Below are positions 40,120 through 51,364 of a DNA stretch of 64,000 bases, in pieces. A model generated the notes under the pieces. It searched no databases. It had not been told where the DNA came from and saw only the letters and a program-made list of their open reading frames with translations. Position 1 is the first letter of the stretch. Every line of letters starts with the position of its first letter. Origin of the DNA: Acanthosepion pharaonis (taxonomy: Eukaryota; Mollusca; Cephalopoda; Sepiida; Sepiidae); the NCBI GenBank assembly GCA_903632075.3, contig CAHIKZ030002633.1, positions 2,037,001-2,101,000 of the forward strand. The letters run 5' to 3'. The translations under genes were made by a program, and so were the position numbers.

Positions 40120-40640
40120 GTTTCAAAAGGTTTTGACAATGACAGTAAGAGTCTATGTTCATTTTGGATTTTCTTATCACACTGTTATGCCCCTATTACT
40201 GTAATTTTATAAAATAGCTGCACAACTTTTAGTTTTTATGTTATGTGTTTTGGTGATTATATCCACGTCAGAATACAACCATAAGATTATGCAGGCTTAG
40301 TGCTAAGTCACATATGCTCAAACGACCTGGGCAAAAGCTTTCGAAGATCAAGAAACACAGCAATCAATGAGGTGCAGAGGTTTTGGTGATGACTCCTTGA
40401 TTACATACCCCTAAGTCTCAAGTCCGGTCTCGCTTATCAAAACACGGATCCACATTCATACCAGCCTGTGGGAGTGTAGGATGCTTGTACAACGAAATTA
40501 GCAGAGAGAATTTCAAATTTTTTATTTCATTCTTTGATTGGTTGCCCTTACGATATGGATTCTTGGGCCGTCGCACCCTCTTCCCTACTTCTGCGTGGTA
40601 CTGATAATAACCTTTTCTATTTAAATATATTTAATACCTA
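40120..40640. other. No recognisable gene
   Basis: Spacer without a supported feature. Confidence 0.4.
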
Positions 40641-40779
40641 AATAGAGAAAGAGATATGAAGAAAAAGAAGTGTTTGTCGACGTGTGTCTGCAGTTTTAGC
40701 TTGGGAGAAAAGGCATTTGGCTATCTTCATTCTTATTGCAATATTATAATAAATAATTATATTAATAATATAATGGGAG

Positions 40780-41060
40780 AAATAATAATTGTAGGGTTTG
40801 AACAAAATTTCATGGCATTTTTAAGTGAATTACACCGACAACATTTAGATGTCTGTACATATGTGCCATTTTGTCCCACTACCTTTCGCCATCTTGGAGG
40901 CAGTTTCATAATTTCATCCACCAAAACTTAGCAGCATTGTAAATCGGTCTAAGTGGTTTTATAGACCAGCAGAAAAAATAAGTTCTTTCCATGAAGAGAA
41001 TTTTAAAGGGATCAAAAAAAGTGGTCATTTGAAAATGCAATATCAGGTGAGTACAGTGGG
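40780..41060 (-). pseudogene. Possible mariner-like transposase remnant
   Basis: The minus strand contains PRWRKVVGQNGTYV, reminiscent of the LPxRWxKVIxxxGxYF block near the C-terminus of mariner-like transposases. The rest is decayed; evidence is limited to this block. Confidence 0.3.
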
Positions 41061-41194
41061 TGTAGCAGACATTATTATTATTATTATTGTCTCAAGTAAG
41101 ATCTTAATGTCTGGTAATTAATACGTGGATAGCAGAACATGGCATGTGGCCTTAAGTATCGTGCAATTTTCCTCTAAGTGTTCATCATTTTTCC

Positions 41195-41890
41195 TCCGTC
41201 TTGAGTATGACGATAAACTACATCCGCGTCCTCAGTATGACGATAACCTACATCCGAGTCCTGGGTATGACGATAAACTACATCCGCGTTGTGGGTATGA
41301 CGATAAAGTACGTCCAACAGCAAGGCCTCTGATCTGGAGGTTTTGAGGAGCGTGGAACCACCTCTTAATTGCTGGTGTTCCCAGGTCCACTGTGACCCGG
41401 GGTGGTAGCACCTGTTATGGTCCCAGCTATGGGTAAATAGTTAAGCCCCAAAATTGGAGTTAAACCACTATGAAAGTGTAAAAATAGGTTTTAATACCAG
41501 AAATATTTTGTAAAAAATTATTACCAGAAATAAATTTTTGAAGAAAAATTATTGCCAGCAATACATTTTTGAAAAACAAAATATCAGCGATACATTAAAA
41601 AAAAATTACCGGCAATACATTTTTGAGAAAAATATTACCAGTAATAAAAAATCTTGTCAACATTAAATAACCCATTGATGTTAAAATGCCATAAAACAAA
41701 ACAAAGCAAACTATACATTTAAAAAAATAAAGAAAAACGATTACCAGCTATACATTTTTCGAAAAAATATTACCAGCGATACATGATGAAGAAAAAATCT
41801 TCCCAGAAGCAGATTTTTGAAGGAAAAAAATATTACCACCAATAAAAATTGTCGGTATTAAATAACCCATTGTGGTTGTTATGCCGTAAA
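41195..41890 (-). repeat. Dispersed repeat B with four-unit minisatellite
   Basis: Four tandem units of about 30 bases (GTATGACGATAAACTACATCCGCGTCCT-type, 41203-41313) precede the repeat B core (GGTGTTCCCAGGTCCAC, GGGTGGTAGCACC). A long degenerate tail of TTACCAGCAATACATTTTTGAA units runs to 41890. Confidence 0.7.
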
Positions 41891-41894
41891 AACA

Positions 41895-43085
41895 AACTAA
41901 GCCATCATTCCTTTCCCAGATTATTGATTTCTGTAACACTTTCATTATCAGACCATTACCTGAAGCATAGAGTAAGGCAAAGTAGTAAGTATATGCATTT
42001 TTTGCACAAAGTCTGATGTTAAGTGCTACTTAACATGTAATGTGTTTATATGTTGTCTACATTGATAATACTCTCCGGAATAGAGGAGCAGTTACACATA
42101 CTGCAAACAGACGCTACCAGGGATCTTGTTGATGTCCTTATCTCTATATTCCTTTGTAACTATGTTTCTAATTATTAGTGGCATAACAGTAGTTATAAGT
42201 TGCCACATGTTTTGTCAATTTCAAGATACTTATATTTACTTATATTTTTATTTGATGACAATACCATTTCTAGGAGAAGGCGCTTTGTTTGTAGTCTTTA
42301 ATCATTATAGCTGATCTATTACTTTTTATATGTCAGTTTGAATAGTAAAATCTCAAAGAATAATATCTTTATACAATATTTCTTTTAATTTTATGGTACA
42401 AACTGACGCAAAAAAACACTCCTCAATGTGGCTATGACGTAAGCTTTCTTATTTTGCTACTAAATGATTGGGAGTGTTGTTTTATCAATTCCCTTCAGAG
42501 CTCTGCACAATAAATTGACAAAGGCTGTAACCTGCAGTCACCTTTTAGGTTCCACCCGTCAAACGGGATTAACAGTTTAAGCCTGACATTGTTGACTCTT
42601 CTTCACGGATAAAGCTTCATTTCTTCTTTAATAATAAAATCCGATTTCTGGTTTCAGTGTCTTTAAAAATATGGGATGGTGCATGTAGGTGTCGCTGACA
42701 TGAGATGTCACCTATTGAAATAATTAGCAATCTAGCTAACATAATTAAACACATAACGGGATATTTTGTATATACAGTGTGAGTTGTAAAGTGGAAATAA
42801 TAATGTAAAAATAATCTCTATTATGAAGTCCCATAGTTTAATTATAGTTCCTGTTCCGGTCACATGACCAGTTGAATAGGGTAGCGGAAAGATTTTAAGA
42901 TTTAAAACGTTATAGGATATGAAATCTTATATTTTACAAACAATAGGTTACAACCAATATTTACAAACAAGTAAGAAACGCCCACACAAGATCAGAATCA
43001 CTAAAACAAAAACTTTTGTACAAATAAGTAAAAAAAAAAAAAATATATATAATATAAAAAAATAGGATCCAAAATTAAATAAGTG
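41895..43085. other. No recognisable gene
   Basis: AT-rich spacer with short frames only. A small tandem T/A run lies at 43030-43060. Confidence 0.4.
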
Positions 43086-43089
43086 ATTT

Positions 43090-43275
43090 ATGGAATTTGA
43101 TTGGACAGTGAAGTCACGTGCTATGATTCCGCCTACGTCCGTATGTTTGAACTCCAAATGAACTGGTCGCCGGGTGCTATCCTGCGTAAACCGAAAAGCT
43201 TTCATTTGAAGCCAATCATATGATCAGGATAACTGTATATACACGGATTTGGAAGGGCAATAAAACACACACAGC
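43090..43275 (+). promoter_or_regulatory. Promoter-like or LTR-like segment
   Basis: An inverted CCAAT (GATTGGACAG, 43099), an E-box (TCACGTGC, 43114), CCAAT (43211), a TATA-like GTATATAC (43234) and AATAAA (43260) lie in the usual order of an LTR U3-R region within 170 bases. No neighbouring gag/pol or host exon is recognised. Confidence 0.35.
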
Positions 43276-43279
43276 AAAG

Positions 43280-43920
43280 ACCCAGTCAGCAGCTGGACGT
43301 GCGATCATCTGTCGATGACAGACTGTTGAATTTGTAAACACCCGACCAGAATTCTCTCATTACCATGAGAACACCTCAGCGACGACTACACACCATTCAA
43401 AGGAATATTCACAAAACTTAAAGAAATATTCATAGCCTTGAAAAAGTCTGATCAGCTATCTGTATGTCCATTTCCTTTTGGAACCACCATAATCAAATTT
43501 CACGTATTAGTACTCACACACACACATACGTTTCTACTAATGTGCTTCACCACACACACACACATGCACATATTCAATCAGCAACCACACATACACCCCA
43601 TTAAAATGTGCTTCAAACACATGCACATATATGCACACTTTATATTGACCAAGGCATATGACTTTATGAACTACTCTTTAACAAATGGAAAATTTTGTTG
43701 AACTTTTGAACTTTAGTTTTTTACGACCAGAACAAGCACAATGTTTACAATGTAAAAACAAATGTTAATATGTACATAAATATATGATTATTTCAATCTG
43801 GTTTTCCTTTTTGTAAAAAAAATCATCTCTTCACGTTATATTGTATTTGTCGGCTCGACACTCAGATTTTAATTTTTCACTTTTAATCCGGGTAGACTGA
43901 CTCCTACAATGTAGAGAAGT
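43280..43920. other. No recognisable gene
   Basis: CACACACA-rich segments around 43515-43570; the open frame at 43438-43701 is compositional. Confidence 0.4.
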
Positions 43921-43924
43921 CATC

Positions 43925-44035
43925 ATGTCACATTGAAACACCGGCTTTCGTACGGTCACTGAAGTTAAGCAACGGCGAACCTGGTCATTAACTAGATGGG
44001 AGACCGCTTGGGAATAGTAGGAAGCCTTGTTTGAC
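43925..44035 (+). repeat. 5S-rRNA-derived SINE fragment
   Basis: ACGGTCACTGAAGTTAAGC, CCTGGTCATTAACTAGATGGG and GAGACCGCTTGGGAATA match the 3' half of 5S rRNA. It keeps AGACCGC, closer to 5S than the copies at 10.8 and 56.5 kb. Confidence 0.55.
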
Positions 44036-44154
44036 TCTTGTTTCTTGTTAGTAAGATATAACATATATACATCATAACAGCAAAGTAAGACATTTATACA
44101 TATATAGAAGGGTTTATTATCAGATGGATTTGGTTGTACTAGTTCTATAGCATA

Positions 44155-44285
44155 CCGTGGGTTTACATGGTGTTAAATTAGGAACGCGTGCGTTTATTGA
44201 TGCTAGAAGAAGGTCCACTACAAGAACATGGCGAACTCAGAGATTGAATCCACCATAAAGAATTGTAAAAGAAAACCAACAAGCC

Positions 44286-44347
<62 letters not shown>

Positions 44348-44665
44348 AAATATATGTATTAAACAACGCAATTTTACAATGGACATAGACATTAACATTT
44401 GTGTTTGTGTGTGGACGCAAAGAGTTTGTATTTTGGTGATTGTTCGTACGTACGTGTATATGTGTATATGTTTCATGTCGTTTTCCCACAAGTGGGCAAA
44501 ACGCTAATCTCTGCGAGAGATCACATTTTTAAATGTGTCCGCTGAAATGCAAAGTAAAAAGAGAACGAGGCAAGAAATCGCCCAGTATTTATAGTATAGG
44601 GAGAGCGTGCCCTAGTGAACAATTTGGAAATTAAGGTGGAGTTAACTCCAACAGTTCTGTAGGCA
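44155..44665 (-). mobile_element. Second copy of the insert seen at 30776-31275
   Basis: The minus strand reads GTTGGAGTTAACTCCACC, TTGTTCACTAGGGCACGC, CTATAAATACTGGGCG, TCGTTCTCTTTTTACTTTGC, CACAAATGTTAATGTC, a TA tract (44287-44343), TTGTTGGTTTTC, AATAAACGCACGCGTTCC and AACCCACGG. It lacks the foldback. Confidence 0.65.
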
Positions 44666-44669
44666 TATG

Positions 44670-44970
44670 AAAGTTTATGTCATATGGTTGTTGGTAAATG
44701 TTTCCGATTTTTGCGTTTGTCTTAATGGCCGAATAAATTATTTGCAAGTGATAAATCTATCATTAAAAGGTAATATTAAACATGAGAAAGAGACATTTCT
44801 GTAAAACTTATTTGTGGTCTTCATTCCAGGAGCAGCTCAAATATACGTACTCTCTTTGTGAGAGGCCAATGAAAAGAGAGGGTCTCTAAATTTTACGCCA
44901 GTAGGGCGGTTTTCTTTTTTCTGTTGAATCATGGGAATTAGTTGCTTTTTTTTTGTCTCGTATCGCGAGA
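44670..44970. other. No recognisable gene
   Basis: Spacer without a supported feature. Confidence 0.4.
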
Positions 44971-44974
44971 TCGC

Positions 44975-45235
44975 TACAGATGTGCGGCTGGTGTAATTGG
45001 AAATTGGAGAATCGAGTTCCAATTCCTGTCGGATTCGTTATATTCACTTACGCGTAACTATCCCATGGAAAGGTATGACTCCACCTCTTCTCTCTCCAGC
45101 TATGGGTTAAATAGTAGGATTTGTAACAGTAAATCATTATTATATCCAAAATATTCTTACAATCCAAAAATATTTACTATTTTTTAAATAATCTGCAAAA
45201 TGTTGATAAGCTGTAAAAAACACATCAGCTAATTA
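44975..45235 (+). repeat. tRNA-like SINE body and tail
   Basis: GCGGCTGGTGTAATTGG, GAGTTCCAATTCCTG, CACTTACGCGTAACTATCCC, CAGCTATGGGTTAAATAG and ATAATCTGCAAAATGTTGATAAGCTG match the tRNA part and tail of the composite SINE at 10805, without the 5S head. Confidence 0.6.
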
Positions 45236-45239
45236 ATAA

Positions 45240-45590
45240 TTTTTTTTATACTAAGCAAAGTAAAGATTTTAACTTTAGTGACTCCAGAATTACTTGTAGA
45301 CAGCTTGTAAGTATTTCATGGCATTTGGTTGTAAAGAAAATTAGATTTCCGAAGCATCAGCCAAATCGTTTGATTTGGTTTTGCCTGAAGAAAATTCAGG
45401 AACTCTTACAGTGTGAAACATTCTTCAGGAATTATTTGTTTTAATTCTTGACACACATTCTTGGAGCAGCTTCTGTATCAGCACCGAACATCCATGAATC
45501 TTAATATTCTGCCAGTTTATTCTTCTTTAGTACTAATCAAACCAAATGTTGCTTGTCAAAAAATGTTTCCATTGATTTTTCTCTTTTTGC
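45240..45590. other. No recognisable gene
   Basis: Spacer; no supported feature. Confidence 0.4.
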
Positions 45591-45594
45591 TGAA

Positions 45595-45665
45595 GACTGT
45601 TGGTTTTTGTTTGGGGGTTCACTATTTGCCCATAGCTGAGACCCTAAAAGGTGCTACCACCCTGA
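45595..45665 (+). repeat. Dispersed repeat B fragment
   Basis: TTCACTATTTGCCCATAGC and AAAAGGTGCTACCACCCTG only. Confidence 0.55.
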
Positions 45666-45742
45666 CTTTTTTTCAAAAAAATATTTGTTTTTAAAAAAAA
45701 AAGAAAAAGAAATTTGTTTTGAACTGAAACAAACTGGGATCA

Positions 45743-45912
45743 TATATGTAGTTCTAGTAGGGCATCTCGACGTGGTGTAATGGTTAAAAAGCTTGTCTTG
45801 CTAGATCAATTACGACTGAGTAGTGAGTTCGATTCTTACTGGGTGCCCCATACTTTCGGCCTTGTGCTACATCTAAGCCGGGCTTAGAAAATCCGTATAT
45901 GTAGTTCTAGTA
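45743..45912 (+). repeat. Short tRNA-derived SINE with perfect 17-bp target duplication
   Basis: TATATGTAGTTCTAGTA occurs at 45743-45759 and 45896-45912. The 136-base body has the A box TGGTGTAATGGTTAAAAAGC and B box GAGTTCGATTCTTAC, then TTTCGGCCTTGTGCTACATC and a short GCTTAGAAAATCCG end. The perfect duplication suggests recent insertion. Confidence 0.8.
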
Positions 45913-46339
45913 AAATCTACCTACTATGCAACAATGTTTTTTTTTATATTATTACTACTGAAATGCAAGGGAGAGTCTTAGTATAGTATGCTCAGGGAGG
46001 GTCTTATATGTCAACAAATTGGTATCTGTTGATTTCAACAAAGGAGGGTCTAACAGTTCGGTTTAGAAGTAAACCATTAGACTACCCATACATAGACAAT
46101 TTGATTATGGTGGTGATGGCTTGTGTAGAACCGACCACACATTTTTGGAATAACTTATAATAGAGAATTTCAGGTGCAGAGCATGTCATGTAATCTCCTT
46201 TTGGTTAATTGTCACAGAGTTTAACTTGTCTGGAATAACATCAAGTCCCAAGGTTAGTACATATACTTAAATATAATCCTCTTTGATAAAATATAGTTTG
46301 AATTCAGAATTTGCATTCCAGACTAATTGTGAATCAAAG

Positions 46340-47170
46340 AGGTACCATGCCTTGAGAGACTATTGGGACTTAAACTTACAACTGATCTCAAGTGGAACTC
46401 ATATATACATTCCATCATTGCTGGTCAGACCCTGAACTACCACCAGCCACGATGAATGGATGTCCCCTCGAGGAGGCGCCGAGCCTTAAGAATATTGGGC
46501 ATCAAACTCACACTTGACCTCAAGTGGAACTCTTATATACGATCCATCTCGATCCATAAGATGCAGTTAAAATAATCGGTTCCCTATACTACTACAGTAA
46601 GTACCTGACTCCTCATGCTATTCTCAGTCTTTAAAAGAACCAGATCAGGCTAAAAATGGAGCACTGTTATCATATTTGGGCGGGAACTGCCCAGACCGCA
46701 CTCTCAAGTCTCGGTAGAGTCCAAAAGCGTCTCCAAGTCCTTTTGGGTGACAAATTATTTCCCACCCTCCAACCTCTCTCCAATAGGTGGGATATAGCAA
46801 GCCTCTCACTGCTATATCACTACTTCAATGGAAAGTTCTCAGACAAACTACATTCCTTGGTTCTGCCTGTTCTAACCTTCACGGCAAGGACTTGGCATGC
46901 TATTTATATTATAGCATACCACTCACATTCCCTCTATGTTCCATTTGTAAGAAGTAAGTTTCACTCGAACAGCTTCTTCCCGCAAACTCCTGCTCTGTTG
47001 AACTGACACTCGAGATGATGTTTTCTTGATCACTACAATCTTAACCTGTTCAAATCTAGGGTTAACCATTATCTTCCCCTCATATCCGTACAAACTGCCT
47101 CCTAACGTAACCCTTTACCTTGAGTGGTCCCCAGGCCTTGTACAGGGTGAATCTGACTAAAAAAAATGCA
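46340..47170 (+). pseudogene. CR1/jockey-like LINE reverse-transcriptase C-terminus with internal duplication
   Basis: LLGLKLTTDLKWNSYIHSI and LGIKLTLDLKWNSYIRSI lie about 140 bases apart, then EHCYHIWAGTAQTALSSLGRVQKRL, LQPLSNRWDIASLSLLYHYFNGK and PFVRSKFHSNSFFPQT. The order is that of the LINE thumb/C-terminal region. The duplicated first block shows a local tandem duplication or two joined copies. Confidence 0.65.
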
Positions 47171-47174
47171 AAGG

Positions 47175-47535
47175 AAACTAGTCTGCTATGGTGTTTAAGC
47201 AACACCTGGAGGATGATTTGTGACCCTTAGTGGGAAGTAAATGAAACTGTAGGGATGTAGAAGGTGATTATTATTGACAGGAAAAATTGATGCTGAAGAT
47301 TGTAAGTTACTGTTTAGACCATGACTGAGACAAACGTGGTAGCCAGTTACAGTTCAGATGGTAGAAACTTCAATGCAGCCTATATAGGAACCTAAGATAT
47401 GTCACTTGGGTTGTGGCATGTCCATTTTTAGGAACATTACAAGTAGCACCTTCTTTTTATTTGTCCCCTTCACATGTTGCTTACTTTTTTTTATCATATG
47501 CGTTTCAATTTCACTCTGTGTTGTTTGGTACAATT
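47175..47535. other. No recognisable gene
   Basis: Spacer; no supported feature. Confidence 0.4.
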
Positions 47536-47537
47536 TG

Positions 47538-47538
<1 letters not shown>

Positions 47539-47588
<50 letters not shown>
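47539..47588. repeat. (TA)n microsatellite
   Basis: About 24 TA repeats. Confidence 0.9.
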
Positions 47589-47590
<2 letters not shown>

Positions 47591-47749
47591 AAGTAATACA
47601 AATATGCCGAATTAAAAATAAAAATCAATTAACGTTTTGGATATGAAACTGAGCAGATATAGATTTCAAAAATAAATAAGAACAAGATGTGCTTTTAAGG
47701 CTCTGTTTACCTTAAAGCATATCTTGTACAGATTTTTTTGTTGGACTGT

Positions 47750-47860
47750 TAGGCTTTCTGTAGCTGAGTGGTTTAAAGTATACTGGTTCAGACAGTAGTT
47801 TCTTCTGTGAATGGGGACACAAATACAAATCATGTTGGAGGGTAAGTTTTCTTAATAATT
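47750..47860 (+). repeat. tRNA-related SINE head
   Basis: GCTTTCTGTAGCTGAGTGGTTTAAAGTATACTGGTTCAG resembles a tRNA 5' half; AATACAAATCATGTTGGAGGG stands for the B region. Compare 9055-9150. Confidence 0.45.
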
Positions 47861-47964
47861 TTTCTTGAATATATATACCTAGATGAAATAAATACTGTTT
47901 TTAAAAATGAGACATTCTACTCAAATATGGGTATCTGCTAAAAGTAAAATTTGAAGTAAAAAAA

Positions 47965-47967
47965 AAA

Positions 47968-48027
<60 letters not shown>
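47965..48027. repeat. (AAT)n-(AT)n compound microsatellite
   Basis: About nine AAT/ATA units run into about 15 TA repeats. Confidence 0.9.
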
Positions 48028-48029
<2 letters not shown>

Positions 48030-48035
<6 letters not shown>

Positions 48036-49040
48036 CTAAAATTATAACAGAAATATGTTATAAAATCACTACAAAAATAGCCATTTTGTTGCAACACCTC
48101 TGGTGTCTTATCAAGTGATGGTGTTGAATGTAGAATAAAGAGTTTTAGAAGGTTCAAATCAACCAAAAACCCCATCGATAGGGGAGATGCTGTTAAGCTG
48201 CAATGACCAATCAAAATACAAGTATATGAAAGAAAACTTGACAACGAACCTTGGTTAAAATTATTAATGCCTTAATGTTAGGGTTAGACTAAAATAGAAA
48301 TCATTAACTGATTAATATTAAATTTTACTATAAAATTGAAAATCTAAAAATTACCAATTTTAAATTTAATCTGTATTAAGTTTAAAATATTATATTAAAG
48401 AAGAAACTAACGAAAAAATTTTTTTTATTATTTATTTTGTTTTAATTGAAATGCCAAAACCTTAGCATAAACGTTAATGTAACGGGGTGTAAACTTCGTT
48501 ACAACTTAGATACATTTGAAATGGTGATATGGGCAGGGAGGATGAAATCTTGCAAAAGACAATATATACACAATCAGGTTATAATACATAAAACATGTAG
48601 ACACATTTAAAAAAGCAAAAACACGAACGAAACAGGAAATAGATGTCCACGACCCTAAAAAATAACAAAAAACAACACAAAAACCAGACACTACAATGAA
48701 AGGCATATGTAAGCAATCATACACACATACATTAATAAAGACGCACACATATACACAAGATCCAATTTTGAAAGTGTTCGTAAACGTGTTCAAACAGTCA
48801 AAGATATGTAGATAAAAAAAGGGTTCAATGGATAAAATTCAAGAGAACGTAGAATAGAAAAACAAATATTCGGCAATGAACAACGCAAAGAAAAAAGACA
48901 ATAAAATATATAGAAATGGACAGAAAAAATAAATATATACGCATACACACATATAAAAAACCCAAATTCAAATGTCCAGGCAAAATGAAACACTTGAAAT
49001 AAAATAGAAACAGCTAATAAAAAAAAAAAACACATAAAGA
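48030..49040. other. No recognisable gene
   Basis: AT-rich. The minus-strand frames at 48506-49035 are rich in Phe, Cys, Val and Tyr because of composition and have no signature. Confidence 0.4.
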
Positions 49041-49043
49041 CAT

Positions 49044-49045
<2 letters not shown>

Positions 49046-49095
<50 letters not shown>

Positions 49096-49354
49096 TATAT
49101 ACTTATATACGCATGAATACGTATACACGGATACAAATATGTAACAATACGCATAAAAAATACATGCATACGTATGTGTACACACATTCACCATTACAAA
49201 TACATACATACACAAATATACATACACTACAAGTACAAATATATTCATATATACATACATACCCACAAATACACACACATCCACACACACACACACATAT
49301 ATATATGTACATATACATAGACATATATATATACATATATACATGTACATGTAA

Positions 49355-49405
<51 letters not shown>

Positions 49406-49410
49406 AAATT
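49046..49410. repeat. TA, CA and TACA microsatellite cluster
   Basis: (TA)n at 49046-49093, degenerate ATACATACACAAATA units, CACACACA at 49270-49296 and 49359-49389, then TA to 49405. Long open frames across it on both strands are artefacts of the repeat. Confidence 0.85.
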
Positions 49411-49569
49411 CACATACATCTATCAATAAAAAAATACATGTGCACACACAAACAAGCAACATAATAAACGTATACATATATGTACATAGGAGAATTAGTA
49501 GATAATATAATAACATACTAAACTTACAGTAACATTGCATTATTGTCAAAAATATTACTACCCCTATAA

Positions 49570-50255
49570 TAAGATGAATTTTGAGCTATGCTTACAGTTA
49601 ATAGTGAGTTCATTCCTTTGAGTTAAGAGATGGGTCTTGTCTTTAAATCAAATGATTTCAAATTTTTCATTAAGACATAAATAACAAGCGGTATATAGAG
49701 AATTACATGTTCGAGCTCTCTTAATTAAATTTCCATTTAACAGTAGGTGACTTGTTTTTCTCCTTTAAACTCCAAAAATACTATGACAATGAAGTCTTTA
49801 TGATTATTACTGTTGAAAGATTGCACATGTCCATGCCAACGTTGTTTGAATGTATTGACATTACTTCCAATGTAAATTTTTTTAATATTGGGGTTTTCTA
49901 GTGTAGAAATTGTACTAAGATAAACTACAGAACTAGTTAAACAGTTATTCTGTAATGGGCAAATATTAGGATTCCTACAATTGCACAAGTTATTATTAAT
50001 GCCCTTATACTTAGTTTTACTCATTGCAACCTGGTGAGTAGTCAAGTTTTTTGAGTCCCTATACTTGTTGAAAACTCTGGTATTATGTTTCTTAATTATT
50101 TTTTCCAGGTTATCACCACAATTGTAGCTTAATTTAAGGGTATTATAATTGAATATTTTACTGAGTGGATTAGTTTTGGGGTTGGGGAAAAGTTTTTTTT
50201 GATAAGGTTTAGAAATTTATGTCCTAGTTTGGTTTTAACCATTAGGTTGAAAGGG
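49570..50255 (-). pseudogene. Penelope-like element, GIY-YIG nuclease region
   Basis: Minus strand: LMVKTKLGHKFLNLI, a one-base shift in an A run, then IFNYNTLKLSYNCGDNLEK, IIKKHNTRVFNKYRDSKNL and CNCRNPNICPLQNNCL (the C-x-C-x6-C-x5-C zinc-like block). VVYLSTIST, KKIYIGSNVNTFKQRWHGH (GIY-YIG core with YIG and the Arg) and a decayed tail follow. Penelope-like elements fuse an RT to this nuclease. The RT part is missing because a Tc1 begins at 50261. Confidence 0.7.
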
Positions 50256-50260
50256 GGAGT

Positions 50261-51345
50261 TACAGTTATGGACAGAATTATTCACCCCCACCACCTTCCA
50301 TAATTACAAATAAAACCATAAGACCTTAAATTTTCATGGAAACTTCATCTGCCTTCACAAATGATGAAATAATGGATTTAATTGAATGTGCAGTGATGCT
50401 TACAAAATTTTATTTTAACATCAGACAATTGCCAAAAACATTTAACGTAGTACAAAATTATTGGCCCACTTGCCTCAATAATCAATTGTGTAACCTTTAT
50501 TCTTGATTATTGCCTTTAAGCATTTTTGATAATTCCTTACAAGATCACTACACACACTGATAGATATTTTGCTCCATTCTCCGTTGGCAATAACTTCTAG
50601 TTCCCCCAAATTTGATGGACTTCTTTCTCTTACTTTTTTCCTCAAATATTCCCATAAATTTTCAGTGAGCTTTATGTTAGAACTTTGTGTTGGGCATGTC
50701 AATACATTAATTTTGCTGTCATTTAAGTATTTTGTAACAATTTGTGCCATGTGTTTTGGGTCATTGTTATGTTGGAACATCCAGTGAAGACCCAAAGACA
50801 GCTATTGTGAACTTTGTTTTATATTATTTTTAAAATAACCAAATAGTGCACTTTAGCTATGATACCCTGTACTTTCACTAGTTCTCCTGGTCTAGAAGCA
50901 GCAAAACATCCCTAAAGTAGAATACTCCAACCATTGTGCTTAATTGTAGGGAGGGTATTTTTTGGTTTGTAAGCTTCGTTCATTTCCTACATATATAATG
51001 GGTGTGCGTGTGACTAAAAATTCTACTTTGGTTTAATCTGGCCATAAAATATATTTTCAGTATTTACTCTCATGTTCTAAATGGCTTCTAGCATAAACTA
51101 ATCTGCATTTTAGGTGTTTATATTTTTCTATGCTCATCATTAACTTTATTGAATAACATATTTAGCCTTTCTCTATTATCTTGCATCTTTCAAGCAACTT
51201 CATAATTCCATCCCCCCAGAATTGCTTTTAAATCTTTCTAAGCAAAGAACTATTTATTCTTGGTTCACTTTGAAGTCTTCCAGGAAACTGAAATTTTTTT
51301 TCATTAAAAGAATTCTATGAAAATTGCAATTTAACTGCTGATGTA
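50261..51345 (-). pseudogene. Tc1-like transposon, decayed
   Basis: The left end reads CAGTTATGGACAGAATTATTCACCCCC directly after TA (50261-50262), a typical Tc1 end. The minus strand shows PGRLQSEPRINS-like and WP-x-KVEF remnants, GCFAASRPGELVKVQGII, FQHNNDPKHMAQIV (second Asp block, D to N-N-D) and KLTENLWEYLRKK (third acidic block with Glu kept). It has stops and at least two shifts. The right inverted repeat is missing, replaced by a LINE at 51365. Confidence 0.7.
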
Positions 51346-51364
51346 TTAACAGTTATTACTGAAT

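Noticed and set aside
49093..49549. Open frames of 97 to 148 codons on both strands
   Set aside because: They consist of (CA)n and (TA)n microsatellite translation (Cys-Val, Thr-His and Tyr-Ile runs) and are compositional artefacts.
9500..50000. CRISPR array or other prokaryotic repeat system
   Set aside because: Repeats are microsatellites, minisatellites and dispersed elements; there are no regularly spaced repeat-spacer units and no bacterial gene organisation.
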